DNA of 64,000 nucleotides, taken from the NCBI RefSeq assembly GCF_004770045.1, contig NZ_RQFO01000011.1:124001-188000 (forward strand). The letters are read 5' to 3'. This document shows, in pieces, positions 8,878-19,249 of this stretch. The notes beneath the pieces are model-generated. The model searched no databases. It saw only the letters and a program-made list of their open reading frames with translations, and was not told the DNA's origin. The DNA comes from Leptospira montravelensis (GTDB lineage Bacteria; Spirochaetota; Leptospiria; Leptospirales; Leptospiraceae). How positions within the stretch are numbered: the stretch's first letter is position 1; each line of letters opens with the position of its first letter. The position numbers and the translations under genes were made by a program.

Positions 8878-11800
8878 ATGAAATTTGAATATACCAATCC
8901 TTCTGCAAAATCCCTTTTAAAATTGATTAACGAGAGAATTCTCGTATTAGATGGTGCTATGGGTACCATGATCCAAAGACATTCTTTGGAAGAGGATGAT
9001 TTCCGTGGGGATCGTTTTAAGGATTGGCCCGTTTCCATCAAAGGAAACAATGATGTTCTCGCCATCACACGTCCTGATATCATCGAATCTGTCCACTTAG
9101 AATATTTGGAAGCTGGTGCTGATATCATTGAAACCAATACATTCAGTTCCAATATTGTTTCGCAAGCGGACTATCAAATGGAATCGGCAGTAAGGGATCT
9201 AAATCTGGCTGCCGTACAGTGTGCAAAAAATGCAGTGGCCAAATACAAAGAAAAAACGGGAAAAACGGATGTTTTCATTGCAGGGTCCATTGGACCAACA
9301 GTAAAAACAGCATCTCTATCACCAGATGTAAATAATCCTGCATTTCGCGCAGTCACCTTTGATGAGTTAGTGGATTGTTTTCATGAACAAGTATCGGCAC
9401 TTCTTGATGGTGGTGTAGATTTACTTTTACCAGAAACCAATATTGATACTTTAAATTTAAAAGCATGTATATTTGCGATTGAGAAAGTATTTGAAGAACG
9501 TAAAATTCGAATTCCTGTTGTACTTTCTGTAACGATCACAGATGCCTCTGGCCGAACTCTCTCGGGCCAAACAGGGGAAGCATTTTATATTTCGATCAAA
9601 CATGCAAAAGCACTAGCAGTGGGCATCAACTGTGCGCTAGGTGCAGGAGAGATGCGTCCTTATATCGAGGAACTTTCTCGTGTGGCTGATTGTTATGTGT
9701 CTTGTTATCCCAATGCAGGACTTCCCAATGCCTTCGGTGGTTATGACCAAACTCCTGAAGAATTTGGTGGTTGGATGAAAAACTTTGCAGAAGCAGGTTT
9801 TCTTAATATTGTGGGAGGATGTTGTGGAACAACACCTGACCATATCCGAGCGGCAAAAGAAGCTGTTTCTGGAATTGCTCCCCGTCCCCTAAAAGAACAA
9901 CCGAAACTCAGTGCTTTTGCGGGCCTGGAACCTTTGAAACTGACCAAAGACCAAGGCTTTATAAACGTGGGTGAAAGGAACAACGTCACAGGCTCTCCTA
10001 AATTCAAAAAACTCATCTTAGATGGAAATTTTGAAGAAGCAGTACAAGTCGCCTTACAACAAGTCCAAGCTGGTGCCAATATCATTGATATCAACTTTGA
10101 CGAAGCTCTCCTTGATGGGGAAGCTTCTATGACTAAGTTTTTAAACTTAATTGCTGGGGAACCAGACATTGCACGAGTCCCGTTTATGGTCGATTCTTCA
10201 AAATGGTCTGTACTACTTGCGGGTCTAAAATGTATCCAAGGAAAACCCATTGTAAACTCAATCTCTTTGAAAGAGGGAGAAGAAGTTTTTTTAAGTCATG
10301 CTCGCACTATTCAAAGGTTTGGAGCCGCAGCGATTGTGATGGCATTCGACGAACAAGGACAGGCGGCAACTAAAGATGATAAAGTCCGTATCTGTAAAAG
10401 GGCATACGATTTACTTGTCGAAAAATTAGACTTTGATCCAACAGATATTATCTTTGATCCAAACATCCTGACAGTGGCCACAGGGATAGAAGAACATAAT
10501 AATTATGCGATGGATTTTATCGAAGCCACTCGTGAAATTAAAAAAGTTTGCCCTGGTGCGAAAGTATCAGGTGGTCTCAGTAATATTTCTTTTTCATTCC
10601 GTGGGAATAATCCCGTTCGGGAAGCGATGCACTCAGCATTTTTATACCATGCCATCCAAGCAGGAATGGATATGGCCATTGTGAATGCAGGGATGTTAGA
10701 AGTTTACGAACAAATCCCCAAAGACTTATTGGAACTAGTAGAAGATGTACTTCTAAACCGTAGGCCAGATGCCACTGAACGTTTGATTGAAGCTGCTGGA
10801 AGTTTCCACGGGGAAGCCAAGGTTCAAAAGAAGGATGATGTGTGGAGGAGTGGATCTGTAGAAGAGCGCCTAACGCATGCTCTTGTGAAAGGGATTGATG
10901 AATTTGTCACTCAAGATACAGAAGAAGCACGACTTAGTTTTGCAAAACCTCTCGAAGTGATCGAAGGGCCCCTCATGAATGGAATGAAAGTAGTAGGGGA
11001 ACTTTTTGGAGCCGGTAAGATGTTTCTTCCTCAAGTGGTAAAAAGCGCAAGGGTTATGAAAAAGGCTGTTGCTTATTTACTCCCTTATATGGAAGAAGAA
11101 AAACGAAACCAAAAAGACGAAAGCAAACAAGCTAAATTTCTAATTGCTACTGTAAAAGGAGATGTCCACGATATTGGAAAAAATATTGTAGGTGTGGTTT
11201 TGGCATGTAACAACTATGAGGTGATTGACCTCGGAGTGATGGTTCCCTGTGAAAAGATTTTAGAAACTGCTAAAAGAGAAAATGTAGCGGCAATTGGTCT
11301 TTCGGGCCTCATTACACCTTCCCTTGATGAAATGGTATATGTGGCCAAAGAAATGGAACGCCAAGGATTCCAAGTTCCTCTCCTCATTGGTGGGGCAACC
11401 ACTTCGCCAGCCCACACTGCTGTAAAAATTGCCGAACAATATTCAAAACCTGTGCTTCATGTGATGGATGCATCTCGAGTTGTGAACGTAATGAACAGTG
11501 CCCTCAATCCACAAACCGCAGTGGATTATGCAAAACAAGTTGTAGAAGAACAATCAAAAATTCGTGAAGAATTTTATTCGAGAGAAAACGAAAGAAACAT
11601 TTTACCAATTGAAAGTGCAATTAAAAACAAATTTCTCGCGGATTGGGATTCTTATACGCCACCGAAACCTAGTTTTACTGGTGTTAAAAAAATTGAAGAT
11701 GTCACCTTACAAGATTTACTTCCTTTTGTTGATTGGTCTCCCTTCTTTTTGGCTTGGGAATTAAAGGGTCGTTACCCACAAATTTTAAAAGATCCTGTCA

Positions 11801-12594
11801 TTGGAAAAGAAGCCACATCTCTGTTTAATGATGCGCAAATCATCTTAAAAGAAATGTTAGAAAATCCAAATCTTAAACCGAGAGCCGTAGTGGGGATGTT
11901 CCCTGCTGTTTCTCTAGGGGAAGTGGTAGAAATTTTCGAAGATGATTCCAAAACAAAATCTTTGGGAACCTATCCAATGTTACGCCAACAAACTACCAAA
12001 ATGACAAATCAACCAAACTATAGTTTGGCGGATTTTATTGCTCCAAAAGATAAAAAGAAAAATGATTATATTGGATATTTTGCAGTCACTGCCGGTCATG
12101 GAATTGAAGAATTAGCAAGATCCTACGAAGCAAAACAAGATGATTACAATTCCATTTTGGTGAAAGCACTTGCAGACCGATTTGCAGAAGCCTTTGCTGA
12201 ATATATGCACCACCGTATGCGAGAAGAATGGGGATTTGGAAAGGATGAGAATTTAACCAAAGAAGACCTCATTCGAGAAAAGTATCGTGGCATTCGTCCG
12301 GCACCTGGGTATCCCGCATGTCCTGACCATACCGAAAAAAGAAAAATTTGGAAACTTCTGGACGTCGAAAAAAATGCAGGAATTCAACTGACCGAATCCT
12401 GTGCGATGTGGCCTGCAAGTAGTGTGAGTGGCTATTATTTCTCACATCCGGAATCTCGTTATTTTGCCATTGGTAAAATTAATGAAGACCAAGTGGTAAA
12501 CTACGCGAAGGACAAAGAAATGGAAATTTCGGAAGTGGAACGTTGGTTGTCACCAATTCTCAACTATGATCCTTCTCGTAAGTCTAAGTCTTAA
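8878..12594 (+). CDS. metH: Cobalamin-dependent methionine synthase
   Basis: A 1238-residue, full-length four-module enzyme that transfers methyl from methyltetrahydrofolate to homocysteine through cobalamin. Homocysteine domain: [15 protein letters not shown] at the start and the zinc cysteines in GINCALG and [10 protein letters not shown]. Pterin domain: [16 protein letters not shown] from about 365. Cobalamin domain: [14 protein letters not shown] near 765, whose histidine is the lower cobalt ligand. AdoMet activation domain: [18 protein letters not shown] near 1140. The start fits the E. coli MetH N-terminus, but no ribosome binding site is seen; only an AT-rich TATAAT-containing stretch lies directly before the ATG. 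Zn, cobalamin and AdoMet sites all look intact. Confidence 0.98.
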   Translation: MKFEYTNPSAKSLLKLINERILVLDGAMGTMIQRHSLEEDDFRGDRFKDWPVSIKGNNDVLAITRPDIIESVHLEYLEAGADIIETNTFSSNIVSQADYQMESAVRDLNLAAVQCAKNAVAKYKEKTGKTDVFIAGSIGPTVKTASLSPDVNNPAFRAVTFDELVDCFHEQVSALLDGGVDLLLPETNIDTLNLKACIFAIEKVFEERKIRIPVVLSVTITDASGRTLSGQTGEAFYISIKHAKALAVGINCALGAGEMRPYIEELSRVADCYVSCYPNAGLPNAFGGYDQTPEEFGGWMKNFAEAGFLNIVGGCCGTTPDHIRAAKEAVSGIAPRPLKEQPKLSAFAGLEPLKLTKDQGFINVGERNNVTGSPKFKKLILDGNFEEAVQVALQQVQAGANIIDINFDEALLDGEASMTKFLNLIAGEPDIARVPFMVDSSKWSVLLAGLKCIQGKPIVNSISLKEGEEVFLSHARTIQRFGAAAIVMAFDEQGQAATKDDKVRICKRAYDLLVEKLDFDPTDIIFDPNILTVATGIEEHNNYAMDFIEATREIKKVCPGAKVSGGLSNISFSFRGNNPVREAMHSAFLYHAIQAGMDMAIVNAGMLEVYEQIPKDLLELVEDVLLNRRPDATERLIEAAGSFHGEAKVQKKDDVWRSGSVEERLTHALVKGIDEFVTQDTEEARLSFAKPLEVIEGPLMNGMKVVGELFGAGKMFLPQVVKSARVMKKAVAYLLPYMEEEKRNQKDESKQAKFLIATVKGDVHDIGKNIVGVVLACNNYEVIDLGVMVPCEKILETAKRENVAAIGLSGLITPSLDEMVYVAKEMERQGFQVPLLIGGATTSPAHTAVKIAEQYSKPVLHVMDASRVVNVMNSALNPQTAVDYAKQVVEEQSKIREEFYSRENERNILPIESAIKNKFLADWDSYTPPKPSFTGVKKIEDVTLQDLLPFVDWSPFFLAWELKGRYPQILKDPVIGKEATSLFNDAQIILKEMLENPNLKPRAVVGMFPAVSLGEVVEIFEDDSKTKSLGTYPMLRQQTTKMTNQPNYSLADFIAPKDKKKNDYIGYFAVTAGHGIEELARSYEAKQDDYNSILVKALADRFAEAFAEYMHHRMREEWGFGKDENLTKEDLIREKYRGIRPAPGYPACPDHTEKRKIWKLLDVEKNAGIQLTESCAMWPASSVSGYYFSHPESRYFAIGKINEDQVVNYAKDKEMEISEVERWLSPILNYDPSRKSKS

Positions 12595-12602
12595 AGACTT
12601 AG
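12584..12602. repeat. Perfect inverted repeat over the metH stop codon
   Basis: CTAAGTCTT-A-AAGACTTAG is a perfect 9-bp-arm palindrome that contains the metH TAA. There is no T run, so it is not a classical terminator. It may protect the mRNA end or affect coupling to the next gene, whose strong AGGAGGG ribosome binding site follows at about 12618. Confidence 0.5.
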
Positions 12603-12628
12603 TCTATGACTAAAGTTAGGAGGGTTCT

Positions 12629-12922
12629 GTGAGTTTCATTCAAAACAACCACAACCACGGATGGAAATCTGTCGCCAAAGGAACGCTTGGTGGTGGGTTT
12701 CCTTTTCATTCCAAACTAGCCACTTGGTTGCGAGAATATACAAATATACCCCAAGATACCGAATTAGAAATTCTAGAAGTAAGTTGTGGGGAAACCAGTT
12801 GTCCAACAGAAGAAACTATGATTGTTTGGCAGGATCAAAAATTTCGAATTTCCAGGAAAAAAGAAAACATATCAAAAATGGATGTGGATTTGTCTTGGAA
12901 ACGGTTTGTGAACAAAGTATAA
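12629..12922 (+). CDS. Hypothetical protein, 97 aa, downstream of metH
   Basis: I do not recognise a family. The gene starts at GTG 12629 with a very good ribosome binding site (AGGAGGG) and is 34 bp after metH, so it is probably co-transcribed. The product is soluble with no signal peptide. It has a histidine/asparagine-rich N-terminus (QNNHNHGWKS), a central EVSCGETSCPTEETMIVW segment with two cysteines in a CxxxxC spacing, and a basic C-terminus. A role near methionine or one-carbon metabolism is suggested only by position. Confidence 0.7.
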   Translation: MSFIQNNHNHGWKSVAKGTLGGGFPFHSKLATWLREYTNIPQDTELEILEVSCGETSCPTEETMIVWQDQKFRISRKKENISKMDVDLSWKRFVNKV

Positions 12923-13216
12923 TGAGAATTTAGAAAAGTTTTTTCATTCCCAAAAATATATAAACGATTCGATTGAATTGACACCAGAAGCTGGGTTGTC
13001 GCCACTACGATTCAGAGAATTTTCCCAAATGTAATTCCGCACTTACGTGCGATTGACTTTGCGAAAGATGTCATTCGTTATTGTTCTGAATACGATTTTA
13101 ATATATATTTGATGCCCATTAAAATTGATTTAGGGGTTTATTTAAATGGTATATTCAAATCTTAAAGAAAAGTACAATTAACAAAAGCCGGTTGAGTAAT
13201 TTTCCATTTTGTCTTT
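12923..13216. other. Gene-free stretch with a possible coding relic
   Basis: No complete gene is visible here. On the plus strand, one frame stays open from 12977 to a TAA at 13163-13165 and would encode a protein-like segment (for example VIPHLRAIDFAKDVIRYCSE), but it has no plausible start codon and is preceded by TGA. It may be the tail of a decayed gene, or chance. The rest is AT-rich. The structured RNA-like motif starts at about 13217. Confidence 0.35.
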
Positions 13217-13313
13217 TCCCCGCACAAGGGATCGAAGCGAAAATCCTTTCCAGAGTTAGAAAAGTGATCGATACAATAATGAATTTGGAAAGATTGTAGC
13301 GGAGAGCCCGGTC
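13217..13313 (+). ncRNA. Flavo-1-like structured RNA motif (candidate)
   Basis: The stretch holds the paired conserved blocks GGGATCGAAGCG...ATCCTTTCCA and TGGAAAGATTGTAGCGG...AGCCCG. CTTTCCA (13246-13252) pairs with TGGAAAG (13286-13292), and GGG (13228-13230) can pair with CCC (13307-13309). I recall this block pattern as the Flavo-1 RNA motif, described as frequent in Flavobacteria and present in some spirochaetes; the match is from memory. Strand is assumed from the usual orientation of the motif. Function of Flavo-1 RNAs is unknown. It lies in a gap with no neighbour that overlaps it. Confidence 0.55.
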
Positions 13314-13378
13314 GTTCTAGAATTAGGTTCTGGTATCACATCAAATTCGATGTGCCCAAAGGGAAAATAAATCAATTT

Positions 13379-13771
13379 ATGAATTCACAAATTCAGTTTT
13401 TAAAAAACAATCCAAAGTATATTTTTTTAATCGATGGTCTTGGTGCCATCCTTTCGGGAGTGTTACTTTTTTTCGTCCTTCCTTTGTATGCAGATTTACT
13501 TGGTATGCCAATTGACACACTGTATACTTTATCAATCTTACCTTTTGTTTATGCCGTTTATTCTTTGTTATGTTATTTTTTAAATCCTTTTCAGTGGAAA
13601 TTTTATTTACGAGTGATTGCCATAGCCAATTTTTTCTACTGCACTTTCACTATGTTTTATTTGGTTATGAATTTAGACCAAACTACGACTCTATGTGAAA
13701 TTTATTTTGTTTTGGAAATGTTGGTGGTCGTGAGTTTAGCTAGTTTTGAGTGGAAGTTAACGAATGACTAA
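13379..13771 (+). CDS. Four-helix membrane protein, unknown function
   Basis: About 130 residues with four hydrophobic helices (IFLIDGLGAILSGVLLFFVL, LYTLSILPFVYAVYSLLCYFL, FYLRVIAIANFFYCTFTMFYL, CEIYFVLEMLVVVSLASF). The ATG at 13379 is chosen since it starts just before the first polar stretch; a GTG at 13352 in frame is also possible and neither has a clear ribosome binding site. It resembles small integral membrane proteins of Leptospira and related bacteria of the kind annotated as hypothetical. It ends one base before the convergent gene at 13772. No function can be assigned. Confidence 0.65.
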   Translation: MNSQIQFLKNNPKYIFLIDGLGAILSGVLLFFVLPLYADLLGMPIDTLYTLSILPFVYAVYSLLCYFLNPFQWKFYLRVIAIANFFYCTFTMFYLVMNLDQTTTLCEIYFVLEMLVVVSLASFEWKLTND

Positions 13772-14596
13772 CTAATTAGCGTGTTTGGATGGTGCCACTG
13801 GCATATAGTATTTGAGGCCTAAGTTTCCTTGGATTTCTGGCGCCCAAAGGTCATCCAATGTGCGGCCCGCTTCCCTTGCGTTGAGTGGAACTCTCACCAT
13901 TCCTTCTAGAGTCAGGTTACTATTGGAGATACTGATTCCTGGTGTTACGTAAACCTGTCTTCCCACAAAGTTGGTTCTAGAAGGTTCTTGTGCGCGAATG
14001 GAAGAGTTAAATCGGTTGGCGTACTCTGAAGAATCAAACCTATGTAATTCGGAAAGTTGTAAAAATAGTTCCCAACGAGAGTTTTTGATAAAGGAAAACA
14101 AATTGCGATTGAGTCGGTATTTGATCCGAACTTTTGACTCTGCTACATCCACATAACCGGAACCACCTTGGTTCAAAGACATTCCCATGCTAAGACCCAA
14201 ATCAAAGGTAAATCCATTTCGATAATACACATAAGTCACATTGGGTTGGTAGGAAAGTAGGGCCGAGTTCATACGTTCCGGACGGACATCAAAGTTTCCT
14301 TCAGGATTTCTGTATGGGTTCGTTGTTGCGAATGGAATGACAGGGGAAAAAATTTGGATCCCAGCCATTGGGTCATTGGATTTTGGAAGTTTGCCATCGA
14401 ATCCAAGTTCCAATTCTTTTGGGAATCGAAAAGGGATTAGGATCGCCAAATTCCCGTTATGTGAACCTCCGACTTGGAACAAAGAAGCTCTAGGATCGGA
14501 AAAAGAATAACTAGAAAAGAAAGGTAACCCTTGCGCAAAAATAGTATGGCTCGTCATAGAGGCGAGAATGGTTGTAAGTACTATCTTTTTAAGCAT
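13772..14596 (-). CDS. Secreted, outer-membrane-like hypothetical protein
   Basis: A 274-residue protein with a signal peptide (MLKKIVLTTILASMTSHTIF, cleavage near AQG). The mature part alternates short strands with glycine/asparagine turns, has sections such as VTYVYYRNGFTFDLGLSMGMSL, and contains many aromatic strand ends, so a beta-barrel or beta-rich outer-membrane or periplasmic protein is likely. I do not recognise a named family. The gene is convergent with the membrane protein at 13379 (stops adjacent) and divergent from the phosphofructokinase gene. Confidence 0.65.
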   Translation of the reverse strand: MLKKIVLTTILASMTSHTIFAQGLPFFSSYSFSDPRASLFQVGGSHNGNLAILIPFRFPKELELGFDGKLPKSNDPMAGIQIFSPVIPFATTNPYRNPEGNFDVRPERMNSALLSYQPNVTYVYYRNGFTFDLGLSMGMSLNQGGSGYVDVAESKVRIKYRLNRNLFSFIKNSRWELFLQLSELHRFDSSEYANRFNSSIRAQEPSRTNFVGRQVYVTPGISISNSNLTLEGMVRVPLNAREAGRTLDDLWAPEIQGNLGLKYYMPVAPSKHAN

Positions 14597-14671
14597 CTAA
14601 AAGCATTTCTGCCTGCTTTTCCTTAGTTTGGCAATGAAATTTGCTTTCTTCTCGCTCTTTTTTTGTTATAA

Positions 14672-15988
14672 GTGGATGCGATGAATGAAAATGATACCAA
14701 GGTTGAACAATTTGGACCCTGCACCATCCCAAACCCAGCAGGGTATGACTACTGGACCGAAGATAATTCCGTTGTACTTTTCCAAACCATATTTTCAGGG
14801 CCAGAGGACGCTAGAAAAACCGTAGAAACAAGCCCCGTATTTTTTGAACAAGCAGGCCCTAAAGAGAAAATCTATTTTCGCCCTGAAGAAGTCACTGCGG
14901 GGATTGTGACTTGCGGTGGACTTTGCCCTGGAATCAACGATGTAATCCGTGCTCTTGTGATGGAATTACATTATCGTTACAAAGTGCCACGTATTTTGGG
15001 TTTTCCTTTTGGATACGAAGGCCTTGTGAAAAAATATGGGCATAGGCCAGTAGAACTCACTCCCGATAAGGTAGCTCATATCATGAACTTTGGTGGTTCG
15101 ATATTAGGATCATCTCGTGGTAGTCAAAATATTGGAGATATGGTCGATACATTATTCCTCTATGGAGTGAAGATGCTTTTTTGTATTGGTGGTGATGGCA
15201 CTCTTCGTGGTGCGCAGGCCATCCAAGAAGAAATTCGCAAACGAAAAGAAGACATTGCCATTGTTGGGATTCCCAAAACAATCGATAACGATATCAACTA
15301 CGTCCAAAAAACCTTTGGGTTCTCGACTGCTTTTAGTAAGGCGGTAGAAGCAGTAAATTGTGCTCATGAAGAAGCAAAAGGGGCACCGAATGGAATAGGT
15401 CTTGTGAAACTTATGGGACGCCATTCTGGTTTCATAGCTGTGAATGCAGCACTTGCTTCCAAAAATGTAAATTTTGTCCTCATCCCAGAACTTGATTTTG
15501 ATTTAGAAGGAGAGGGTGCCTTTCTTACCGTTCTAAAAGAAAGAATCCAAAGAAGAGGTCATGCCGTGGTGATTTTAGCGGAAGGTGCCGGTCAAAAGTT
15601 CTTTGAAGATAAGGGCGAAAAAGATTTATCAGGAAACAAAAAGTTGGCGGACATAGGAATATTTATCAAAGATAAAATTACTGAGTATTTTAAAAAGGAA
15701 GGAGTGAACCTCAATTTAAAATACATAGATCCTAGTTATATCATTCGTTCGGTTCCTGCCAACGCGGAAGACTCTGTGTTTTGCGGGTTTCTTGCTCAAA
15801 ATGCAGTCCATGCTGCTTTTGCTGGAAGGACTGGATGTGTAGTAGGGATCTGGAACAATGTGTTCACGGTTATGCCCATCTCCCTTGCCATTGCAGAAAG
15901 AAAGGTACTACGACCAGAAAGAAGTACACTCTGGCGGGCTCTTCTTTCTTCGACGGGCCAACCCAATGAGATGAAGGCGAAAGGCTGA
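14672..15988 (+). CDS. 6-phosphofructokinase, ATP-type, long variant
   Basis: A 438-residue phosphofructokinase that phosphorylates fructose 6-phosphate in glycolysis. The core begins with [18 protein letters not shown]; the phosphate-donor loop is [10 protein letters not shown], with glycine at the position that is aspartate in pyrophosphate-dependent enzymes; the catalytic segment is [18 protein letters not shown] and [14 protein letters not shown] follow. The GGDG plus PKTIDND pairing is typical of the ATP-using plant/trypanosome-like group of long enzymes. The N-terminal extension of about 85 residues fits that group. Start is GTG 14672; ATG 14681 is an alternative in frame. Confidence 0.92.
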   Translation: MDAMNENDTKVEQFGPCTIPNPAGYDYWTEDNSVVLFQTIFSGPEDARKTVETSPVFFEQAGPKEKIYFRPEEVTAGIVTCGGLCPGINDVIRALVMELHYRYKVPRILGFPFGYEGLVKKYGHRPVELTPDKVAHIMNFGGSILGSSRGSQNIGDMVDTLFLYGVKMLFCIGGDGTLRGAQAIQEEIRKRKEDIAIVGIPKTIDNDINYVQKTFGFSTAFSKAVEAVNCAHEEAKGAPNGIGLVKLMGRHSGFIAVNAALASKNVNFVLIPELDFDLEGEGAFLTVLKERIQRRGHAVVILAEGAGQKFFEDKGEKDLSGNKKLADIGIFIKDKITEYFKKEGVNLNLKYIDPSYIIRSVPANAEDSVFCGFLAQNAVHAAFAGRTGCVVGIWNNVFTVMPISLAIAERKVLRPERSTLWRALLSSTGQPNEMKAKG

Positions 15989-16002
15989 TCATTATGATCA
16001 GC
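15984..16002. repeat. Palindrome carrying both stop codons of convergent genes
   Basis: GCTGATCAT-T-ATGATCAGC is a perfect 9-bp-arm inverted repeat. The phosphofructokinase TGA (15986-15988) and the stop of the convergent coiled-coil gene (15998-16000, complement) both lie in it. No T run follows on either side, so termination is uncertain; RNA end protection is possible. Confidence 0.5.
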
Positions 16003-16588
16003 TGTTCTCAACCTTCTTCTGAAATTTAAGAATATTATCTCGAATTTCTTCTTCTTTTTTATGGAGTTCTTTTAGAAACTCTGTATCCAAAATCATTTCT
16101 GGTTTTTTGATGAACTTACTTTCGTCATAGTTATCAATTTCGTATAACAGATCTTCGATGTTGGATTCAACTTTTACCAAACTTTGGATGGATTCCACTA
16201 CCTTTTTGTTTACAAATAGAATCTCTTTGAATCGTAAAATATAATGTTGGAATCTATTTTCGCGGATCATTGCTTGGCGTTGCATTTCTTTTACAATTTC
16301 GCGTTCTTTGAGAACTTCTTTTTTCTCAACAAGGATCTGGTTTTTGAAAATGCGAATTAGATTTTCTGTTTCTAGTTTATAATTTTCAAAACTGCTGTTA
16401 TGGTTGTTTTGTAGGTCATCCAATTGTTTTCGGAATTCTTTTTCTCGCAACCGGTCTTGTTCTTTGCGTAACTTGTCGGATGCCTGTAACGCGTTTTTGA
16501 CACGTGTTTCAATGACAGCATCTAACATGGCTTTGTGCAGTTTATCCAATCGTAAGGACACTGCCATTGCATATAAAATGCGTTTCAT
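15998..16588 (-). CDS. Coiled-coil protein, unknown function
   Basis: A 196-residue protein with no signal peptide or membrane helix. It is strongly charged and almost wholly helical: residues about 30-125 are rich in heptad-like K/E/R/L (KLRKEQDRLREKEFRKQLDD), and a second helical stretch ends the protein. I recognise no catalytic motif. It starts 17 bp after the SpoIIE phosphatase gene (16605-18350) on the same strand, so the two are likely co-transcribed and might act in one signalling path as a binding partner or scaffold. That link is inference. Confidence 0.7.
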   Translation of the reverse strand: MKRILYAMAVSLRLDKLHKAMLDAVIETRVKNALQASDKLRKEQDRLREKEFRKQLDDLQNNHNSSFENYKLETENLIRIFKNQILVEKKEVLKEREIVKEMQRQAMIRENRFQHYILRFKEILFVNKKVVESIQSLVKVESNIEDLLYEIDNYDESKFIKKPEMILDTEFLKELHKKEEEIRDNILKFQKKVENS

Positions 16589-16604
16589 AAAAACTCCTTT
16601 ATTA

Positions 16605-18350
16605 TTAGTTTAGACGAATAATAAAGAGAGAAAGGTCATCGTGTGGTTCTGCTTCTCCCACAAATTCACTTACTTTTTGTAAAATAGCTTGCCTGATGAC
16701 TTCTGGCGGATCGTTGATATGAGATAGAATTACCGATTCGAGTCTTTCTTCTGAAAAAAGTTCCTCTTTTATGTTCATAGCTTCTGTAACACCATCTGTA
16801 TACAGAACCAATAGATCACCCGGCAAATAACTCACAGTATGTTCTGAAAATTCGCAATGCCCAATTCCCATCGGTTGGCCTTTGCCAGAAAGATGTTGGA
16901 TTTTATGATGTTTTTTGCGATAGATGATTTGTAAGTTATGACCTGCAGAAGAATAAGTTAATTCTTTTTTAGTCATATTGATTCTCACAAGCATCGCAGT
17001 GACAAACATAAGAAATCCCGATTTATCTTGTAAGATCTGGTTTGCATTAAAGAGCGCTTCACTTGTGGAAGTTGTTTTCGCCACCTCTTGTTGTAAAACC
17101 GTTTTAGAAAACTCCATAAAAAGAGCTGCAGGAGTTCCTTTTCCCGAAACATCAGCAATGATGACAGACACTTCATCTTTTCCATGTACTACCATATCAT
17201 AGAAGTCCCCGCCAATTTCACGGGAGGCTTGGTAGTAAGTATCAAATTCTAATAGGGAATACTGTTTTGGGATAATAGGGAGTGAATGTTTTTGAATCAT
17301 AGCGGCAACTTGCATGTCACGATCAATGTTTTTCAAACGTTCACTTTGTATCTTTACTTGTAAGGCAGTATAAGCTTCCCCCACTTGGTTTGTAAGAGTT
17401 CTTAAAATCCGAATGTCCATCTCATCAAATCTTGTACGAGATGTTTTGTCTGAAACTATTAGAGAACCTAACCATTCTTTGTTTTTTAAAATGGGGAATA
17501 GGATCATACTATGTTGAAACAAACCTTTGTGAGTCAGTTGCATTCCTTGGGGTGAGTTTGCAGTGATAATTTTAAAACCTTTAAACATCCAATCTGCTTT
17601 GTCTGCAAAAAGTAGAACTTCTACATCTTCGTCATGGATTTGGTCAGAAAACCCTTTTGATTTAGTACGTGGCAGGCCTTTTTTTTCAATCTTTTCAAAG
17701 TGAAGGGAAACTCTATCTACTTGTAAAACATCAGAAATGGTTTTTACAGCAAGGTCCATAAATTCGTCGGAACTTTGGATATTGGCAAGTGCTTGCGAGA
17801 TTTGGAATAAACCATTGAGTTCGTTGGCTCTTAAATTAAGGCTATCGATTAGAAGGCGATTTTTAACGGCAATTGCTGCTAAGTTAGAAAGATATTTTAG
17901 AATTTTAATATCGGTATGATTGAATTCCCGGTTGTCGAGAGAGTTGACTGCTTCGAGTACACCTTGTACTTCTCCTTGCGCAACCATAGGTACACAAAGT
18001 AAGTTCCTCGTGACATACCCCACTTTTTGGTCAATGGCCTTAAAAATTCTTGGATCGTTGGCGGCATCGTTCACAATCTCTGGTTTGAGAGTTTCGAGCA
18101 CCATTCCTGCGATCCCTTTTCCCCTAGGAACTGTTAGGTGGGCAAGTGATTCTTCTTTTAAACCACTAGTGGTATTAAAAACTAACTGATCATTTTCTTT
18201 ATCATAAAGGAGTAGGGAAGAACCTTCCGTTTGGAGAACATCACGAGTGATTCCCATGATCTCACTAAGTAGTGTGTCCAAATCTTCATGAGAATTGATG
18301 CGGCTTGTAATGTCTGAAATCAGACCTAATGTCAGTAGTTTTGTAGGCAT
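16605..18350 (-). CDS. GAF-domain PP2C-type (SpoIIE/RsbU) protein phosphatase
   Basis: A 581-residue cytosolic protein. Two GAF-type sensor domains (about residues 18-165 and 185-335) are followed by a linker helix and a PPM/SpoIIE phosphatase from about 365, with EIGGDFYDMV and VIIADVSGKGTPAALFM carrying the aspartates that bind two manganese ions, and GDLLVLYTDGVTEAMN and PHDDLSLFIIRL near the end. Such proteins dephosphorylate STAS anti-anti-sigma proteins in partner-switch signalling. The GAF inputs could bind a small molecule or haem. It lies 6 bp after argB on the same strand. Confidence 0.93.
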   Translation of the reverse strand: MPTKLLTLGLISDITSRINSHEDLDTLLSEIMGITRDVLQTEGSSLLLYDKENDQLVFNTTSGLKEESLAHLTVPRGKGIAGMVLETLKPEIVNDAANDPRIFKAIDQKVGYVTRNLLCVPMVAQGEVQGVLEAVNSLDNREFNHTDIKILKYLSNLAAIAVKNRLLIDSLNLRANELNGLFQISQALANIQSSDEFMDLAVKTISDVLQVDRVSLHFEKIEKKGLPRTKSKGFSDQIHDEDVEVLLFADKADWMFKGFKIITANSPQGMQLTHKGLFQHSMILFPILKNKEWLGSLIVSDKTSRTRFDEMDIRILRTLTNQVGEAYTALQVKIQSERLKNIDRDMQVAAMIQKHSLPIIPKQYSLLEFDTYYQASREIGGDFYDMVVHGKDEVSVIIADVSGKGTPAALFMEFSKTVLQQEVAKTTSTSEALFNANQILQDKSGFLMFVTAMLVRINMTKKELTYSSAGHNLQIIYRKKHHKIQHLSGKGQPMGIGHCEFSEHTVSYLPGDLLVLYTDGVTEAMNIKEELFSEERLESVILSHINDPPEVIRQAILQKVSEFVGEAEPHDDLSLFIIRLN

Positions 18351-18356
18351 CCGAAT

Positions 18357-19235
18357 CTATCCTTGTTCGATCAAACTTCCAATCCCTTGGTTGGTCAAAA
18401 TTTCAATTAAGACGGAATGGGCAACACGTCCGTCGATGATGTGGGCTCTTTTGACTCCTGAGTCAATGGCGCGCAAACAACACTCTACTTTTGGTATCAT
18501 GCCACCAGAGATCTGTCCACTTTTTATATGGTCGTGAATATCCGCTTTTTTGAGACCCGTTACCAATTGGCCATCGATCAGAATTCCTGGAGTGTCAGTG
18601 AGTAAAATGAGTTTGTCTGCATGAAGTGCTTCTGCGATGGCTCCAGCCATTGTATCTGCATTGATATTTAAAGTTTGTCCTTCTTTTGACATGGCAACAG
18701 GTGAGATAATAGGTATAAAACCTTCTCGTTGTAAGGTGAGTAAAATATTGGAATCAACTTCAGTTACTTCGCCCACAAGACCCAAATCCACTTTTTGAAC
18801 CTTACCGTCTTCTGCTTCCACTTCCATTAGGTATTTTTCAGCGATAGCAAGCCCCCCATCTTTTCCAGAGAGACCCACTGGTTTCCCACCTTTTTCTTGG
18901 ATGAGAGAAACAATTTGTTTGTTTACTTTTCCCGTAAGGACCATCTCCACCACTTCCATTGTGGGTTCGTCAGTCACCCGATGTCCACGAATGAACTGTG
19001 TATTGAGATTAAGAGATTTGATTAGGGCATTGATTTCTGGTCCACCACCGTGAACCACAACAGGATTGATTCCTAAATATTTTAAAAGTACAATATCCTC
19101 AGCAAAAGAAGCTTTTAATTCTTCTTCCACCATCGCCGCCCCGCCGTATTTGATGACAATGGTTTTTCCAGAATATTTGATCAAATAAGGAAGTGCTTCC
19201 AAGATATGATTGATTTTTTCAGAATGGTGGTTCAT
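18357..19235 (-). CDS. argB: Acetylglutamate kinase
   Basis: Second step of arginine biosynthesis: phosphorylation of N-acetylglutamate. The protein of 292 residues shows the amino-acid-kinase fold: [17 protein letters not shown] with the nucleotide-binding [36 protein letters not shown], and [28 protein letters not shown]. The start at 19235 is preferred because GAGGA lies 7 nt upstream; an upstream in-frame ATG at 19247 adds four residues. It precedes the SpoIIE phosphatase and is divergent from the amidase gene with almost no intergenic space. Confidence 0.96.
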   Translation of the reverse strand: MNHHSEKINHILEALPYLIKYSGKTIVIKYGGAAMVEEELKASFAEDIVLLKYLGINPVVVHGGGPEINALIKSLNLNTQFIRGHRVTDEPTMEVVEMVLTGKVNKQIVSLIQEKGGKPVGLSGKDGGLAIAEKYLMEVEAEDGKVQKVDLGLVGEVTEVDSNILLTLQREGFIPIISPVAMSKEGQTLNINADTMAGAIAEALHADKLILLTDTPGILIDGQLVTGLKKADIHDHIKSGQISGGMIPKVECCLRAIDSGVKRAHIIDGRVAHSVLIEILTNQGIGSLIEQG

Positions 19236-19249
19236 AAAAGTCCTCATTT

